Shown here piece after piece: positions 22,303 to 33,642 of a stretch of DNA of 64,000 bases. The stretch's first letter is position 1. Each line of letters opens with the position of its first letter. The position numbers and the translations under genes are program-made. The stretch covers positions 526,001 through 590,000 of the forward strand of contig JAIXMR010000002.1 of assembly GCA_025677835.1 (NCBI GenBank). Direction: 5' to 3'. The stretch is from Sporodiniella umbellata (lineage: Eukaryota > Mucoromycota > Mucoromycetes > Mucorales > Rhizopodaceae). The notes under the pieces were generated by a model that was given only the letters and a program-made list of their open reading frames with translations, searched no databases and was not told the DNA's origin.

Positions 22303-22994
22303 TGGGGAGACTAGAAGAAAAAAAAAGAGTGAAAGAAAAGAAAGGATGAGGCATATATTATAAAAGTGAAACCAGCCTGACTGGTCTCTCTTTGATTTGG
22401 TGAAGCACACATGCCTTTTTTCTTGCTTCTTAGTCAGTCAAATCGAATGGCTCGAAGTCCATTTCCTATTTGGTCGCCAGTAAATCTAATTTGTCCTACC
22501 TTCTGACAAGTTCAGCTCTCTGAGTAAAATAAAGGGAAACCACTGCACTTTATACAGTCCCCCTTGGCTAACCAAGCTTAATAAAACACTTGGTATCTCA
22601 ACAGGATAAACCGCCAAAAAAAAAAAAAAAAAAGACCGTCTTTTATCTAATCAGTCTTGTCAAAAATATAAATTGACTTTTTTTTTTTTTTTAAAAAAAA
22701 AAATATTTCCGCTAACAAAGGATTCAAGTGGAGTCTGTCAGAAGGCTAAGTAAGATTTGTTCTATTCAAACTGCTCGGCTTCCATTTGGTTGAGTCGACT
22801 GTTAACCGTTATCAAGACTTTTGTCAAGCAACTGTTTAGGAGAGAAACCAGACCCTGTCTGCGTCAAAATCTATCGCCGTCTACTATCCTAGAAACCCAC
22901 TCCCCCCAAACTGTATATAAAAAGAGTAAGAAAAAAAAAAAACATCTGATCTACGTACTCTATAGAAAGTCTCTTTACTCTATCTAGACACACC
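22303..22994. other. intergenic, promoter-like elements
   Basis: Between the MADS gene and the locus starting near 23002. TATAAAAG at about 22360 and TATATAAAAA at 22914-22923 face right; A/T tracts at 22617-22634 and 22679-22703. A frame from about 22413 codes only some 30 residues. Confidence 0.4.
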
Positions 22995-23001
22995 CGAGAA
23001 G

Positions 23002-24193
23002 ATGGCAGATCTTTATACCTACCCGACACATGCCATCGGACATGCAGAACACAAATGCTTTCCTCGTGAAAAGCTGCTTGCTTTGATCTAGCTCGTCCTT
23101 CGTATGGCTCAAACCCAGCCCACTTTGCTATCGGCGCCTAGTCTCTCTCGATCTATCCCCAAAAAAAAAAAAAAAAAAAAAAAAAGGTATCAAAGCAGTG
23201 TAAGCTACAGTAAACCACAGACTAACCATACACTGTTTGACCTCTACAGGAAATCAAGATAGGAATGTATCGCTCGGTCTGTGTTTATGACCGTCCTACA
23301 CTGATCGAACCTGTGCTCCCTCTCGTCATTTTACCTTCCGCTACCGTTGAGCGCTGGTATCGCGATTATTTTCAATACCAGCCTACGGCCTGTCATTGCC
23401 TTGGTTACAAACAGCTCATGTTCATCTCGGTTGTCATGGAAACCAGACAGGTCATCGGGTCATCTATCGCTATGGCAACGCAAACAGCCTCATACAAACC
23501 ATCGTCACCCTTCATTTTATAGCCACCCGTCCAAAGAACATCCCACCATACCAAAGTCACTCTCCGGAAAACAAGAATCGAAACTAACCTTGGTCTTCCT
23601 TTTCATCGCTTTCAAATCATAACGGATCAGGCCCTGGTCAGAGCCAATCTGGACCAAGCATGGATGAATGTCCTGTAAATCTCTCTCTCTCTCTTGTGAC
23701 AGAGCGAGTACAGAGTGGGTGTGTTCTTCCCGGAATGAAAACGAATGGCTTGGGAATACCCTGGATGCCTCTTTACCTTTTCATCACTTTTTGTATCTCA
23801 TGAGCTCCCTAAAGGGTCAATTGGAGGACTAAAAGTAAGTCAGAGATAAAACCGAGACCTGAGATGAACCCTACTCTAGGTGAATTTATCTATAGGAATC
23901 CGTGGTATGAACATAGCGATCTCTTCCAATCCGGTAGAAATCACATTAAAAATACAACAGGTCTTTTCGTGTCGTACGTCCTGAATGAGAACAATAGAAA
24001 GCTCAGGTCATCGCTCGAGAGGACGTGCACCAACTTGGATCCCGAACGATTTGAAACAAAAGATCTTCTGGCTGCTTTTCTATTGGAGAAATGTAACACA
24101 CACACAAAAAAAAAAAAAAGTGCTTTATTCATTTCTTTCTATCTTTTTATTGCGTTCAAAAGAACCAACGTTAAAATAACTTTTTCTAAATAA
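23002..24193 (+). other. unresolved locus, probable decayed or multi-exon gene
   Basis: A TATATAAAAA element at 22914 precedes an ATG at 23002 coding MADLYTYPTHAIGHAEHK and CFPREKLLA before a stop. A 27-bp A tract and an intron-like GTAAGC...CTCTACAG (about 23201-23249) follow, then open stretches in all three frames: at 23265-23522, 23347-23622, and around GCHGNQTGHRVIYRYGN. Later come RFQIITDQALVRANLDQAW (23610-23680) and an ATG frame at 23864-24193. I could not join these into one protein, and no family is recognised. Either frameshifted pseudogene or a gene with introns I failed to place. Confidence 0.3.
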
Positions 24194-24411
24194 AAAAAAC
24201 CCATTGTAATAATAAAGAAATATGTATATATAAAAAGAAAAGGAATATTTATGTTTATTTTAGATAATTTCAATAGCATCTGTCATATTAAAATGATGAA
24301 ACAATTTCTATAAACAGTTAAATGACAAATTGTGTAAATACATTCAAGATCAAGTTTTACATGTTTTAAGGGATTTAGAAAGATCTTTTTTTGTAAAAGA
24401 TTGTGCATTGA

Positions 24412-24530
<119 letters not shown>

Positions 24531-24606
24531 TGTGAGCATGAGTGTTTTTATTTATTTTTCTTTTTTTTTTTTGGTTATTTATCTTTTCTTTTCTGTACTT
24601 CTATAA

Positions 24607-25427
24607 ATGGCAGATTACGATACTAGCTTTTTATCCAACGCTGCTTCCATTGCTTCTCAAGCAGCCGCAGTGGCCGTAGCCAACCTAGCGCATGACACAA
24701 ACCCTATCGAAAATCAACACTTTCCATCATTTGAACAGTTTGACGCTATCATCAACGGCTATCTGGACAACCTTTCTGCCAAAAAGAGAGATAAGGCATT
24801 AGTGAACGGTCAACGGTATTCAATGATTCTTCAAGTCTTGAAAGATCCCAGAAACACATCGATTTCAACAGCGCAATTCAGATTTTGGGTCAAAAAGATG
24901 TTTCGCTTGGCTCGCCACGATATTATTTATCATGGCAACAAGCCTGTCGCCACACGTGAAAACATCTATAGCATCCTTGTCAAAGCACATAAAGACGCAC
25001 ATCATGGCGGGAGAGATAAAACATCTGCCTTGGTAAGATAGAGGTTTTATCTCCTATCGTCAGTTCACTAACACTCTTTCTTTTCTAGGTACGTAAACAT
25101 TATTCTTGGATTCCAAAAGAATTGGTGGCTCGATTTGTACGTCATTGTCCACACTGTATATCAAAGAGGAATGGAGGCCTAGATAAAGCACCCCTGGTTT
25201 ATGACAATGAGCCTCATTCTTTAAATAACAATAATACTCAACTTTTTTTCCCTCTGAAACAGGACGATGTCTTTCTTGGTATCTTTCCTCAGCCTTATTA
25301 CCTTTCGGACGCCTACAGTTCCGCTCACAGTTGCGCTGAGGCTGCAGCTGCCATCCTGGCCGCTGTCGTAGCTGTCAAATCTACTTATTCATCAGATACC
25401 TCTCTTTGTTTACCTTCTACCCTATAA
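24607..25427 (+). CDS. integrase zinc-binding (H2C2) domain protein without catalytic core
   Basis: Two exons, intron 25033-25088 (GTAAGA...TTCTAG), about 254 residues. Residues 1-90 are Ala-rich then helical. A retroviral-integrase-type HHCC module follows: ILVKAHKDAHHGGRDKT, then VRKHYSWIPKELVARFVRH, then CPHCISKR. In retroelement integrases a DDE catalytic core comes next, but here a non-homologous tail of about 80 residues ends in an Ala-rich and Ser/Thr-rich stretch. An intact frame with an intron inside the module suggests a host gene derived from a Ty3/Gypsy-like or related integrase rather than a live element. DNA or protein binding is inferred. Confidence 0.7.
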
Positions 25428-25508
25428 ATATTTCATCCCTTTACAAAACACACATAAAAACAACAAACAAAAACAAAACCATAAAAAAAAAAAAATATAT
25501 ATATACAT

Positions 25509-25553
<45 letters not shown>

Positions 25554-25851
25554 TTTATATATCTCTTAATGGATTCCCCTTAACCCCCCTCCTTCTCTTT
25601 TTGTTCAAGAAACTGAACTCTTTTTTATATACACAAAGATATATATTACATAGAACTATAGATACCTTTACGTGATAATAACAATAATAATAACGATATG
25701 TGTTGTATTCACATACTTGCATACCAACACACATAAAATACGCTTCTTCCCCCTTTTGAGATTTACAGTTTTTTTTTAATTTATTTAATGTTTTTATTTT
25801 TTGGGTGAAAATTCTATACAACATTTTTTCTATTGGTATCTTGAGATGGAT
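25428..25851. other. convergent intergenic with TA/CA microsatellites
   Basis: Spacer between the integrase-like stop and the BCS1-like stop. Includes TA and CA repeats at about 25494-25560 and short ATA repeats near 25677-25695. No gene seen. Confidence 0.6.
25494..25560. repeat. (TA)n-(CA)n-(TA)n microsatellite
   Basis: Tandem TA, then CA, then TA dinucleotides just after the integrase-like gene, mirroring the TA/TG repeat just before it. Confidence 0.85.
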
Positions 25852-26854
25852 TTATTCAGTGACTTCCTTAGTTTCGTCTTTCTCTTTTTCCTCGTCATCT
25901 TGAACGGGTTCCTCGTCTTCATTCTTGTTGTTGTTATTGATTTCTTTATGTTCCTGTGCCTGTTTACGGTCCTTGGCCACTGTTTCCAAGAAAGCAGGGA
26001 CGTTATCCAAAAGGTAGGTATAGTCTCTTTCATGGTCCACCAACTCTTCGTGCATGTCCATGATATTCAAGATAAAAAAGTTTTGGATTTCGGCTGGCGT
26101 GATCTGTCCATCAGGGATCATGTCTACAAACCTGTCGGCCAGGTCTTTGAGTTCCTGAGGCGCTTCCTTCTTTAGGGGATCTCCGCCTTCGACTTCGAGC
26201 GTGGTTTCTTCTTCATCCCACAAGAATCTCCAGAACATCTGTCTCACCTGGGCCTTGTCTGCATAGCCCAGTTCCATCTTCATATCGATTCGACCCGGAC
26301 GTAAGAGGGCAGGCTGGAGTCGGTTCACGTCGTTACAGCTCATGAAGATCATCGCTCCCTCTTGGGCCGCCACACCGTCCAAGGCATTCAAAAGGCCGGA
26401 CATGGTAATCTTGGCATTCACGTTGTCTTTGCCTGAAGAAGGATCCCGAATGACACAGTGGTCGATATCTTCCATAATCAGGATACTGTTATGAGGTACT
26501 TCTTGCAACATCACATTAAACTTTTCATCGTCCATCGAGCCTGACAAGCTGATAATTGCCACGTTCATGTTCACCTTACTGGCCACAGACTGGACCAAAG
26601 AAGTCTTACCTGTACCTGGAGGACCGTACAAAAGATAGCCACGTCGATAGGGGATACCTCGGTTGCTATACCAGTGCTCACGACGACGGAACGATTGGAT
26701 GTCTTTAAGGATACGTTCTTTCTGTCCTTCTTTCAAAATCACAGATTCAAAAGATCGAAGCTCTTTAGACCCCACCGTACTCCATTCGAATCCATCGTAT
26801 CTCGAAGGTACACACTTGTAAATTTGTAACTAGCATATACTGTAAGTAATCTCT

Positions 26855-26890
<36 letters not shown>

Positions 26891-27718
26891 TACCTTTCCG
26901 TTTTCTTGTTCATAATGCATATTGATCCATTCTTGTATAAACGATTTCAAGAGGTTCATGTCTTGACCACGCATAGTGATTTGGATGCAGGGATTGGAGT
27001 TCATAGCACCCAAGAGATCTTTGATATCGTTCGAATATACTTGGTTTTGGTTGTTGATATCGCCATTCTTTTTCTTGGTCACCCAAAGCATATGTCCTTT
27101 ATATTGAATCTCGTTTTGAACCTCATCCACTAAACGCATGTTAGTCATCAATAAAAAAAAAAGTAGGATCGGTTAGACTTACAAGGATAAAGAACTAATC
27201 GAGGAGGAGGGTTTGCACTCTTTTCACCCCACTCTTCATCATCATCCCATTCTCCGTTAAATATACAACGACCTTCTACGTTACGTTGATCTTTAATATG
27301 CGTGGTTTTTGAAGACAGGAACTGTTGGATAGCATCGTAACCATTTTCGTTTCGACTGATCTGAATAGAAACATATAAAGATTCATTGAATTTGTTCATC
27401 ACAAAAGCCAGTAGCTGATGGAATTGATACCCCACAATAGCTATAGGCGGGCTCTTTTAGTTTTTTTTTTCCTATTTTTTTTTTTTTTTGGCTGCCTCTC
27501 TTTTATCTATTCAAACACTTACGAGCCAGATAGACCACAAAACCCAAAAAGACTACATCGCTTCCAAAATAACGTTTTAGTAGATTCAAAGCTCTTTCTC
27601 CAAGCAGACCGTTCCAAAAGTTCTCATCAGACACTTTTTCTAGTAGAGTCAACAGTTTATCGAAAGCAATAGACATTTTGCTTGGCTTTGCGCCGTGTGT
27701 AAGTGCTGTAGAAGGCAT
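25852..27718 (-). CDS. BCS1-type mitochondrial AAA ATPase
   Basis: BCS1 proteins sit in the mitochondrial inner membrane and translocate the folded Rieske protein during complex III assembly. Four exons, introns 27454-27518, 27130-27182 and 26815-26893. Exon 1 has the N-terminal membrane span region (SDVVFLGFVVYLARK). The BCS1-specific middle domain covers the next two exons, including KGHMLWVTKKK. The AAA module has Walker A GPPGTGKTSL, Walker B ILIMEDIDHC, sensor region IFMSCNDVNRLQPALL and arginine finger RPGRIDMK. The C terminus carries an unusual acidic Glu/Asp/Lys tail of about 45 residues. Mucoromycota often have several BCS1-like paralogues, so whether this is the true BCS1 is open. 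Confidence 0.85.
26857..26885. repeat. (CT)n microsatellite inside an intron
   Basis: CT repeat within the 79-nt intron 26815-26893 of the BCS1-like gene; that intron is longer than most in the window. Confidence 0.8.
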
Positions 27719-28402
27719 GGATGTATGTGTATAGATAAGGGGGAAATAAAATAAATAATACAGCTAAAAAAAAAAAAAAAAAAAAAAACAACACAAAAAA
27801 AAGGTTGCTTTATTTATAGATGTACAGTCTAATGATCTCACATCAACCGCAGTCTTATTCCGTACTGCGCCTCTGTCTCTCTTTCTTTCTTTATACAATT
27901 AAGATGCTCAAAATATACATCTTTTTAAACTACGTGTTGAATCTGATTGGGAGTTTAGAACATCTTAATTTTTTTTTTTTTTTGTGGCGATGCACTGGAA
28001 ATACGCACACAAAAAATAATCGAATGAGAGATTTGTTTATTGGCTTTACACAAAACCTTCTATTCGTCTTTGAAAGCATCCTTCTTGTGTTTAGAAAAAG
28101 GACTAAAATAGATTCGTGCTGATATTGTATTTTTCAGCAACTAAGAGACAGTCTCAGAGAAAACAAGAGAAAATTATTGGATAAAATAAGTTTTTTTTTT
28201 AAAGTAACATTATTTAAAGTCAACTAATCATTAGTGAGACTACGTAGATGTGTCTAAATAAATAATTGTAATTGACATTTTAAACTATCAACATTCTAAA
28301 CAAGAACATAGAGGCGTTTTTTATATTTATCTTATTCGGAAGAGTTGTCCAATTCCCATTGCAAACGGGACACTGTGGTCTTGAGAATTATAATTATTAT
28401 GT
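27719..28402. other. intergenic, no gene seen
   Basis: BCS1-like promoter side and the flank of the LINE remnant. Contains A tracts at 27767-27788 and T tracts near 27970. The frame at 27820-28122 (+) is low-complexity hydrophobic and not convincing. Confidence 0.5.
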
Positions 28403-28903
28403 CTACATGAATAACTTTTTTGTTGAGTGTGGCCAGATAGTGTGTAAAACGCAGTCTATTAGGGACAGAAAGTGAATTTTAGAAGCTATAATGCTATTAT
28501 AGTCAGCTGTAGGGGTAATCAAGTCATGATTAGCTTGGATCGCGCATTGTTTAATAATTGCAGCTTTGTATTCAAATTCAGTGAAAAATCTCCTCAGCGC
28601 TAATGACCACAAAGCGTGTTTTTTGGTACATTCAAAGAAGAAATGCGATTCAGTCTCTATTGTCTGAGGACACCAGTCACAAAAGGGGGCTATGTGTAGT
28701 AATTTACTGGGAATTTTGCTTTGGAGTAAGCGAAGCCAAGCGTTGCGTGCCGCAATTGGTAAAGGTATTTTCCAAAAGGTGGTCCAAGAAACATGTTCTA
28801 GTGATTCATCTAATGGGGTTCTCTGGGCAGGTCTGTTGCTCAGGGGGTAGCGACGGAACGCCTGTGGGTGGAACTGATTAAGCGGTAGGGTTATCAACTC
28901 CAT
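28403..28903 (-). mobile_element. LINE-type retrotransposon remnant (zf-RVT end)
   Basis: An open frame of 166 codons with the zinc-binding domain found after reverse transcriptase in non-LTR elements: WKIPLPIAARNAWLRLLQ, then CDWCPQTIETESHFFFECTKK (C-x2-C-x8-H-x4-C), then HALWSLALRRFF. No RT catalytic region (FADD) is adjacent, so this is a 5'-truncated or decayed copy; DNA to about 29290 may belong to it but shows only broken frames. Confidence 0.65.
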
Positions 28904-29293
28904 ATTGACACATCACAGATAAGTCTATTTTCTGGGCCGCAAATTCGTTGGTTAAGGTGGATCCGGGGACACAGAGTAGTAAGAAGGCAGAGGGTATCGA
29001 GATGTAACCTTGGAGTAATAGAGAGGCAACCTATCTCGTGAGGCGAGGCTAATGGAAGAATTCATATTGATAGGGCATCCTAAGATGCGTATTGGGTTCA
29101 TCATAGATGACTATGTCTTTCACTTGTAACTTCTTCACTCTTGGGCTGTGAGGTAGAGGTGAAGTGAGAATATGGGGGGTAAAGCAGAGTTGCAAAGACT
29201 CTCCCGCTTTGACAACTGCGGCTTGGAGGGGTAGGGATGGGAAAGTGCGTGCGTTTATGTTGCCTGAATGAAATAGGGAAATAAACAGTTTTA

Positions 29294-29920
29294 TTATAGT
29301 TCATCATTACGTAACATGACTTTTTCATTGCTTATGATAGCAATTATAACATCCAATAATGGATGGTGTTTTAAATTACCCTTGTTGAGCCTATTATCCT
29401 TTGATGACACTAATATACACTGCTTTGCCCAAAATGCACGTGGTATTTCTCGAAGGAATGTGAGTTCTTGGTGCTGAGAGCTTTGTTCAATAATTTTTTT
29501 TTATCAAGTTGCTAAGCAACGGTGATCACACAAATAGGAAGAGTGTTATACCGTTCAAAAATATTGGTGCTTTGTTGAGCAATTTGATTAAAATCCGTTT
29601 CTTCAAAGGTCGTAATACTATTGATGACTATCAAAGGTAAACTATTTTGAAGACTATTGGGAATGTATAGGACAGCACCAAACTGTATATGTGCGATCTC
29701 TAGAGGTTCAATAACATATGAATGTTTTGATGCTTTAGCAATAGTTGTAGTTATGACGTTAAGGACTCTAAATCAGTTAAAATAACCTTGCTGCTTAAAT
29801 CAATTCCAGGACGATATTCAGTTGGGACAACATAAAACTCTTGGCCATTTTCGTCTAAAATTTCTTGTATATTATAAAAAATATTCACTCTACTTGGATG
29901 TTAGTCCAAAGGCGGAGTTC
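29294..29920 (-). pseudogene. frameshifted gene remnant of unknown family
   Basis: On the minus strand three long coding stretches follow each other in different frames: NIFYNIQEILDENG plus QEFYVVPTEYRPGIDLSSK (about 29770-29895), then ASKHSYVIEPLEIAHIQFG through TFEETDFNQIAQQ to ITVA stop (29505-29765), then IEQSSQHQELTFLREIPR through NEKVMLRNDEL stop (29294-29490). The shifts fall at small indels, including an A tract near 29490, and do not look like introns. The amino acid composition is normal for protein. No family recognised; possibly a transposon-borne gene given the LINE remnant beside it. Confidence 0.45.
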
Positions 29921-30093
29921 ATCTTTTTTTTTTTTTTCAGATATTACTTAGCAACGGTTGCTATGTTGAGCAAATCAGTCCGGTCCGAAAGATATCCTCT
30001 AAATGTTGAATTTGACTCTCAGGAAAAAATCCGCCACAAAAACTGACTTTTTTTTTTTTTTTTTTTTTGTATTTTGACACCTTTGTAAATAAT

Positions 30094-31467
30094 ATGGCTG
30101 ATTCCAAACTTCCTGATAATGTTGAACTTTTACGTACGCGTGTAGTCATTGAAAAAGACAGAGTTTATAGTGTACGACATTATATATATATATACCATCC
30201 GAAAAAAGTAAATAATGATCTTTTTACAAATGGGTTGTGTAGGCAAGTGGAAGCGATTATCCTCATCAATATCAAAACATCGCCAACGATTTCAGTCTTG
30301 AAACATTCAAAGAGGTGAAAAAGGAGAAGAAAAAGATTAGACACTCGATCTTTTTATATTAATCGTTTCTTATAGAACTTGCAAGTCAAGATTCAACGAT
30401 TATCTAAGCACAGTGTCGAATTTGATCTGATCGGTGTCGATGCCTCCATTGCCAACGCTTTCCGTCGTATTATGATTGCAGAGGTATTTTACATTTTACA
30501 ATCTTGTTTTTTTACATAACAATTTACTGATGGTTAATTATATAAAAGGTGCCTACTATGGCGATCGAGAAAGTATATGTAATGAATAATACATCTATTA
30601 TTCAAGACGAAGTAGTAGCTCATCGTTTGGGCTTGATTCCTATTTTGGCTGATCCCAAAGAATTCGATTTTTTGACTGAAGATGCTGGACCTACTGATTT
30701 GAACACTTTAGTTTTCAAGTTGAAGAAAAAATGTGAACTCAACCCTGACGCTTCAAAAGATGAAACAGATCCTAACAAGAAATATATCAATAATTATGGT
30801 AATTAACATATACATACATATATCCGTATTGCTTACATAGCGTTAATGTCTATTTGTTCTGTAGTGTACTCGAAAGACTTGGTATGGGAACCCAAGGGTA
30901 ACCAAGAGGAGAAGTTTGCCGATTGCCCACCTAGACCAGTACACGACGATATCGTTATTGCCAAGCTTAGACCTGGTCAAGAAGTAGAAATGGAATTACA
31001 TTGTCAAAAGGGTGTCGGAAGAGAACATGCTAAATGGTCTCCTGTGGCTACAGCATCCTATCGTCTTCTCCCAGAAATCACTATTTTGGAGCCCATCACT
31101 GGTCAAGATGCTGAAGAATTTAAAAACTGCTTTGTTGAAGGTGTGGTGGATGTGGTGAGTGTGAATGGTGTCAAAACTGCTAAGGTAGTCAACCCTAGAA
31201 AAGATACCGTCAGTAGAGAAGTCTTGAGACACGAAAAGTTCGTGGACAAAGTGCGCTTGACTCGTGTTCGTGATCATTTTATTTGTAAGCTTCAATTTGA
31301 CAAAAATTGCTCAGCTTCTTATATGTTTTTTTTATATAGTCAAAGTTGAAACATCAGGCGTTGTCCCAGCAGAAGATATCTTCCTTTCTGCACTCGATGT
31401 GTTTATGGAAAAAATTAGAGATATTCAACCCCTTGTGGATCGAGTCGTTTCAAATGAAATGGCCTAA
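30094..31467 (+). CDS. RPC40: DNA-directed RNA polymerases I and III subunit RPAC1
   Basis: The alpha-like subunit shared by Pol I and Pol III, pairing with RPAC2 (Rpc19). Six exons; introns 30172-30242, 30315-30375, 30484-30548, 30799-30864 and 31285-31339. Motifs: SVEFDLIGVDASIANAFRR and MIAEVPTMAIEKVYV (alpha dimer motif), NNTSIIQDEVVAHRLGLIP, RPVHDDIVIAKLRPGQE, HAKWSPVATASYRLLP, TVSREVLRHEKF and VRDHFIFKVET. The length of about 350 residues is normal. Start at ATG 30094 (MADSKLPDNVELLRTRV). The N-terminal frame would otherwise read into a TA repeat, which is removed as part of intron 1. Confidence 0.95.
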
Positions 31468-32720
31468 TCGCTAAAAGCCACAAACCAATAAAGAAACTTG
31501 TATAAATTTATAATCATGCTCTAGATACGAATTGCAGTATTTTGTAGGAATTCAAAAGCAAAAAGGGTAAATTTGCTTATTTTAGTATTTGCATACGCGT
31601 ATGAACAGAGAATCAAGCAGACTAATCAAATTTAAATATCCTCAAATGACTTTTTATATAGCATTACACAGTAATAAGTTTTAGTTAAATATTAGATCAA
31701 GAGGATTAAGTGGACAGAGTCTACCATATTTGAAACGCAACAAAATAACAGACACAGAGTATTTTTTTTGAGAAATTTCATTAAATCAAAGGGCTTATAT
31801 CAGGTGGCCCAAGACTTGTATAGCCAGTTTTGCGTCAGTATCGAACTATACAGTCTTTGTTTTGTTTTTGATCACTTTCTATTACTCAGAATCTATTTGA
31901 GAGAGAAGATTTTGTTTTCGACAGTTTTTTATATGGTATTAAGCACATTCTTAAGTTGTCTTAAACTGACTTGAATCACTATAGTATTTTCAAAAAAAAA
32001 AATCGTGGATGCATATGTAATGACATTGTATATCAAAATTTTAGTTGAAGTGATATGGTGCTTAGTAGGATCTTGATAAATAGAGTGTTAAACCCTGTTG
32101 ATAGTGTTCAAGAAATAGAACAGTAATTCAGAAGAGTTAAGCAAGATAAAGAGACAAGGGGATGATCCAAATTGAGAAGTGGTAGCGATAAAAAGATCGA
32201 CCTGAAAAAGACCGTGAGGCAGATAAATTGGCTAAAAAAAGTATTTGTGCAAATTCACATGTATGGTCACTAAAAAAAAAAACTAACGATAAAAAACAAC
32301 GTGTTATCATTTTTGGTATAAGCATTTAAGCTGAAGGGCTCTGAATATATTGACAAAAAATACTTACAAACGATGTACTTCAGTATACTGCTGGTAATAT
32401 GAAGGTCATATTAGCGCTGAGCCATAGACAAAACCCCATTTAAAGTGTCGAATGTGGCATCCAGGAGTGTTTTTCAATTTCGCACTTTTAGCCCTGAATA
32501 GATGTATACTTTTCAACAAAGTTGTTTATTCCTTTTTGTATCAGAAAAAAATTAAATAAAATCGTTTGAGAGACGTCTATGATAAGCTAAATCTGTATGT
32601 TTTGCTACAGATCCAATATCTCAAATACTAGATATAGTTAAAAACTATATCAATTCAAGAGAAATTTTTAATTCAATAGGGTAGAATCGTTTTAAAAGTA
32701 ACAAAAAGCTGAGGCCTTAG
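31468..32720. other. gene-poor AT-rich DNA
   Basis: Start of the gene-poor segment after RPC40. Only short unconvincing frames (31768-31974 and others). No RNA gene or splice-linked exons seen. Confidence 0.5.
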
Positions 32721-33642
32721 TATTTTTGTCAACACAATTGAACAAAGTGCTTTCTAGTGCATTTTACCAAGGACTAAGCCCAACCCTGTTATAAATTAGT
32801 ATTCATATATTCTATCAAAGATTCTACGCCTGTTTTTTTTATCTTTTTGAATAAATATGAAAAATATGTATAGCTTTTTTTTCTTTGGTTTGGGTTTTTA
32901 TTAATTCTGAATAATATTTCACAATTCTTCAAAAGCCTGTTTTTGTTTTTTTCCATAAATTAAATAAAGTTCGTTCATATGTTTCTCGTCTATTTTTTGT
33001 TGACGTATTTTGTATATATGCTAGAATGCACTTTTATAGTTTTTCTGTTGCTTAATAGTATAGATTCATATATTCTAGGATCAGAGATTAGTATATTATA
33101 GCTTCTTTTCATTTTATCTACACACAACCTCATCTCTTCATTTGCATTTTGATAGGCTTCCTTTATACTATCTGCAGGTTTAAACTATTACTACTAACCT
33201 GTTTTTGTTTCTGACAGTTACAGTTAACATCTTTTTCTAATATTGCTTTACAAAAATAACATTCATAGGTATAGCCCTCTTTGAGCTCATCTACTTTTAC
33301 ATCTATCCCTTCTATATTCTTGATACTAAAGTAATTGTTCTCTTTTGCAATTTTCTATTAGATGGTGGGGTTGGTGTATTTATTTCGTTTATATTTTTCA
33401 TGCTTTTACTATCAAAACGGTCTTTTATTAGAATAAACATTTGGTCCATGTCTTTTATGTCACATTTTTTCATATACTCAGTCAGCTTTTCATACATATA
33501 CTTTTTATTCTTACATTCTTTACAAATCGTATTTCTTTCGGTTAAACAATTCAGTTTTATTTAACAAAAAAAAATAACTTGGAAGTTTTAATAGAAAACC
33601 ACAATGAACCCGATTGGCTGGTTAAGAAGGACTAAGTCGTAC
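32721..33642 (-). repeat. ~0.92-kb dispersed repeat, copy A (inverted)
   Basis: Near-identical reverse complement of copy B at 38930-39850 and of most of copy C at 46310-47225. On the minus strand it carries the coding remnant starting MYEKLTEYMKKCDIKDMDQM. It shares with copy B a one-base deletion in an A run (GAAAATTG here, GAAAAATTG in copy C) that shifts the frame. Both borders carry the direct sequence CTTAGTCCTT. No LTR, RT, transposase or convincing terminal inverted repeat was seen. Confidence 0.8.
33312..33497 (-). pseudogene. repeat-borne Cys-cluster protein remnant, copy A (frameshifted)
   Basis: 61-codon frame ending early because of the shared A-run deletion; downstream codons for the second Cys cluster (YECYFCKAILEKDVNCNC) are present in another frame. 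See copy C for the fuller frame. Confidence 0.6.

Noticed and set aside
29500..29970. GTTGCTAAGCAAC-like near-palindromes resembling RFX X-boxes
   Set aside because: One lies inside the decayed gene and two chance matches in this much sequence are not enough for a regulatory call.
32721..33642. Classification of the 0.92-kb repeat as a TIR DNA transposon or LTR
   Set aside because: Ends do not show convincing terminal inverted repeats or long terminal repeats, and no transposase motif is present.
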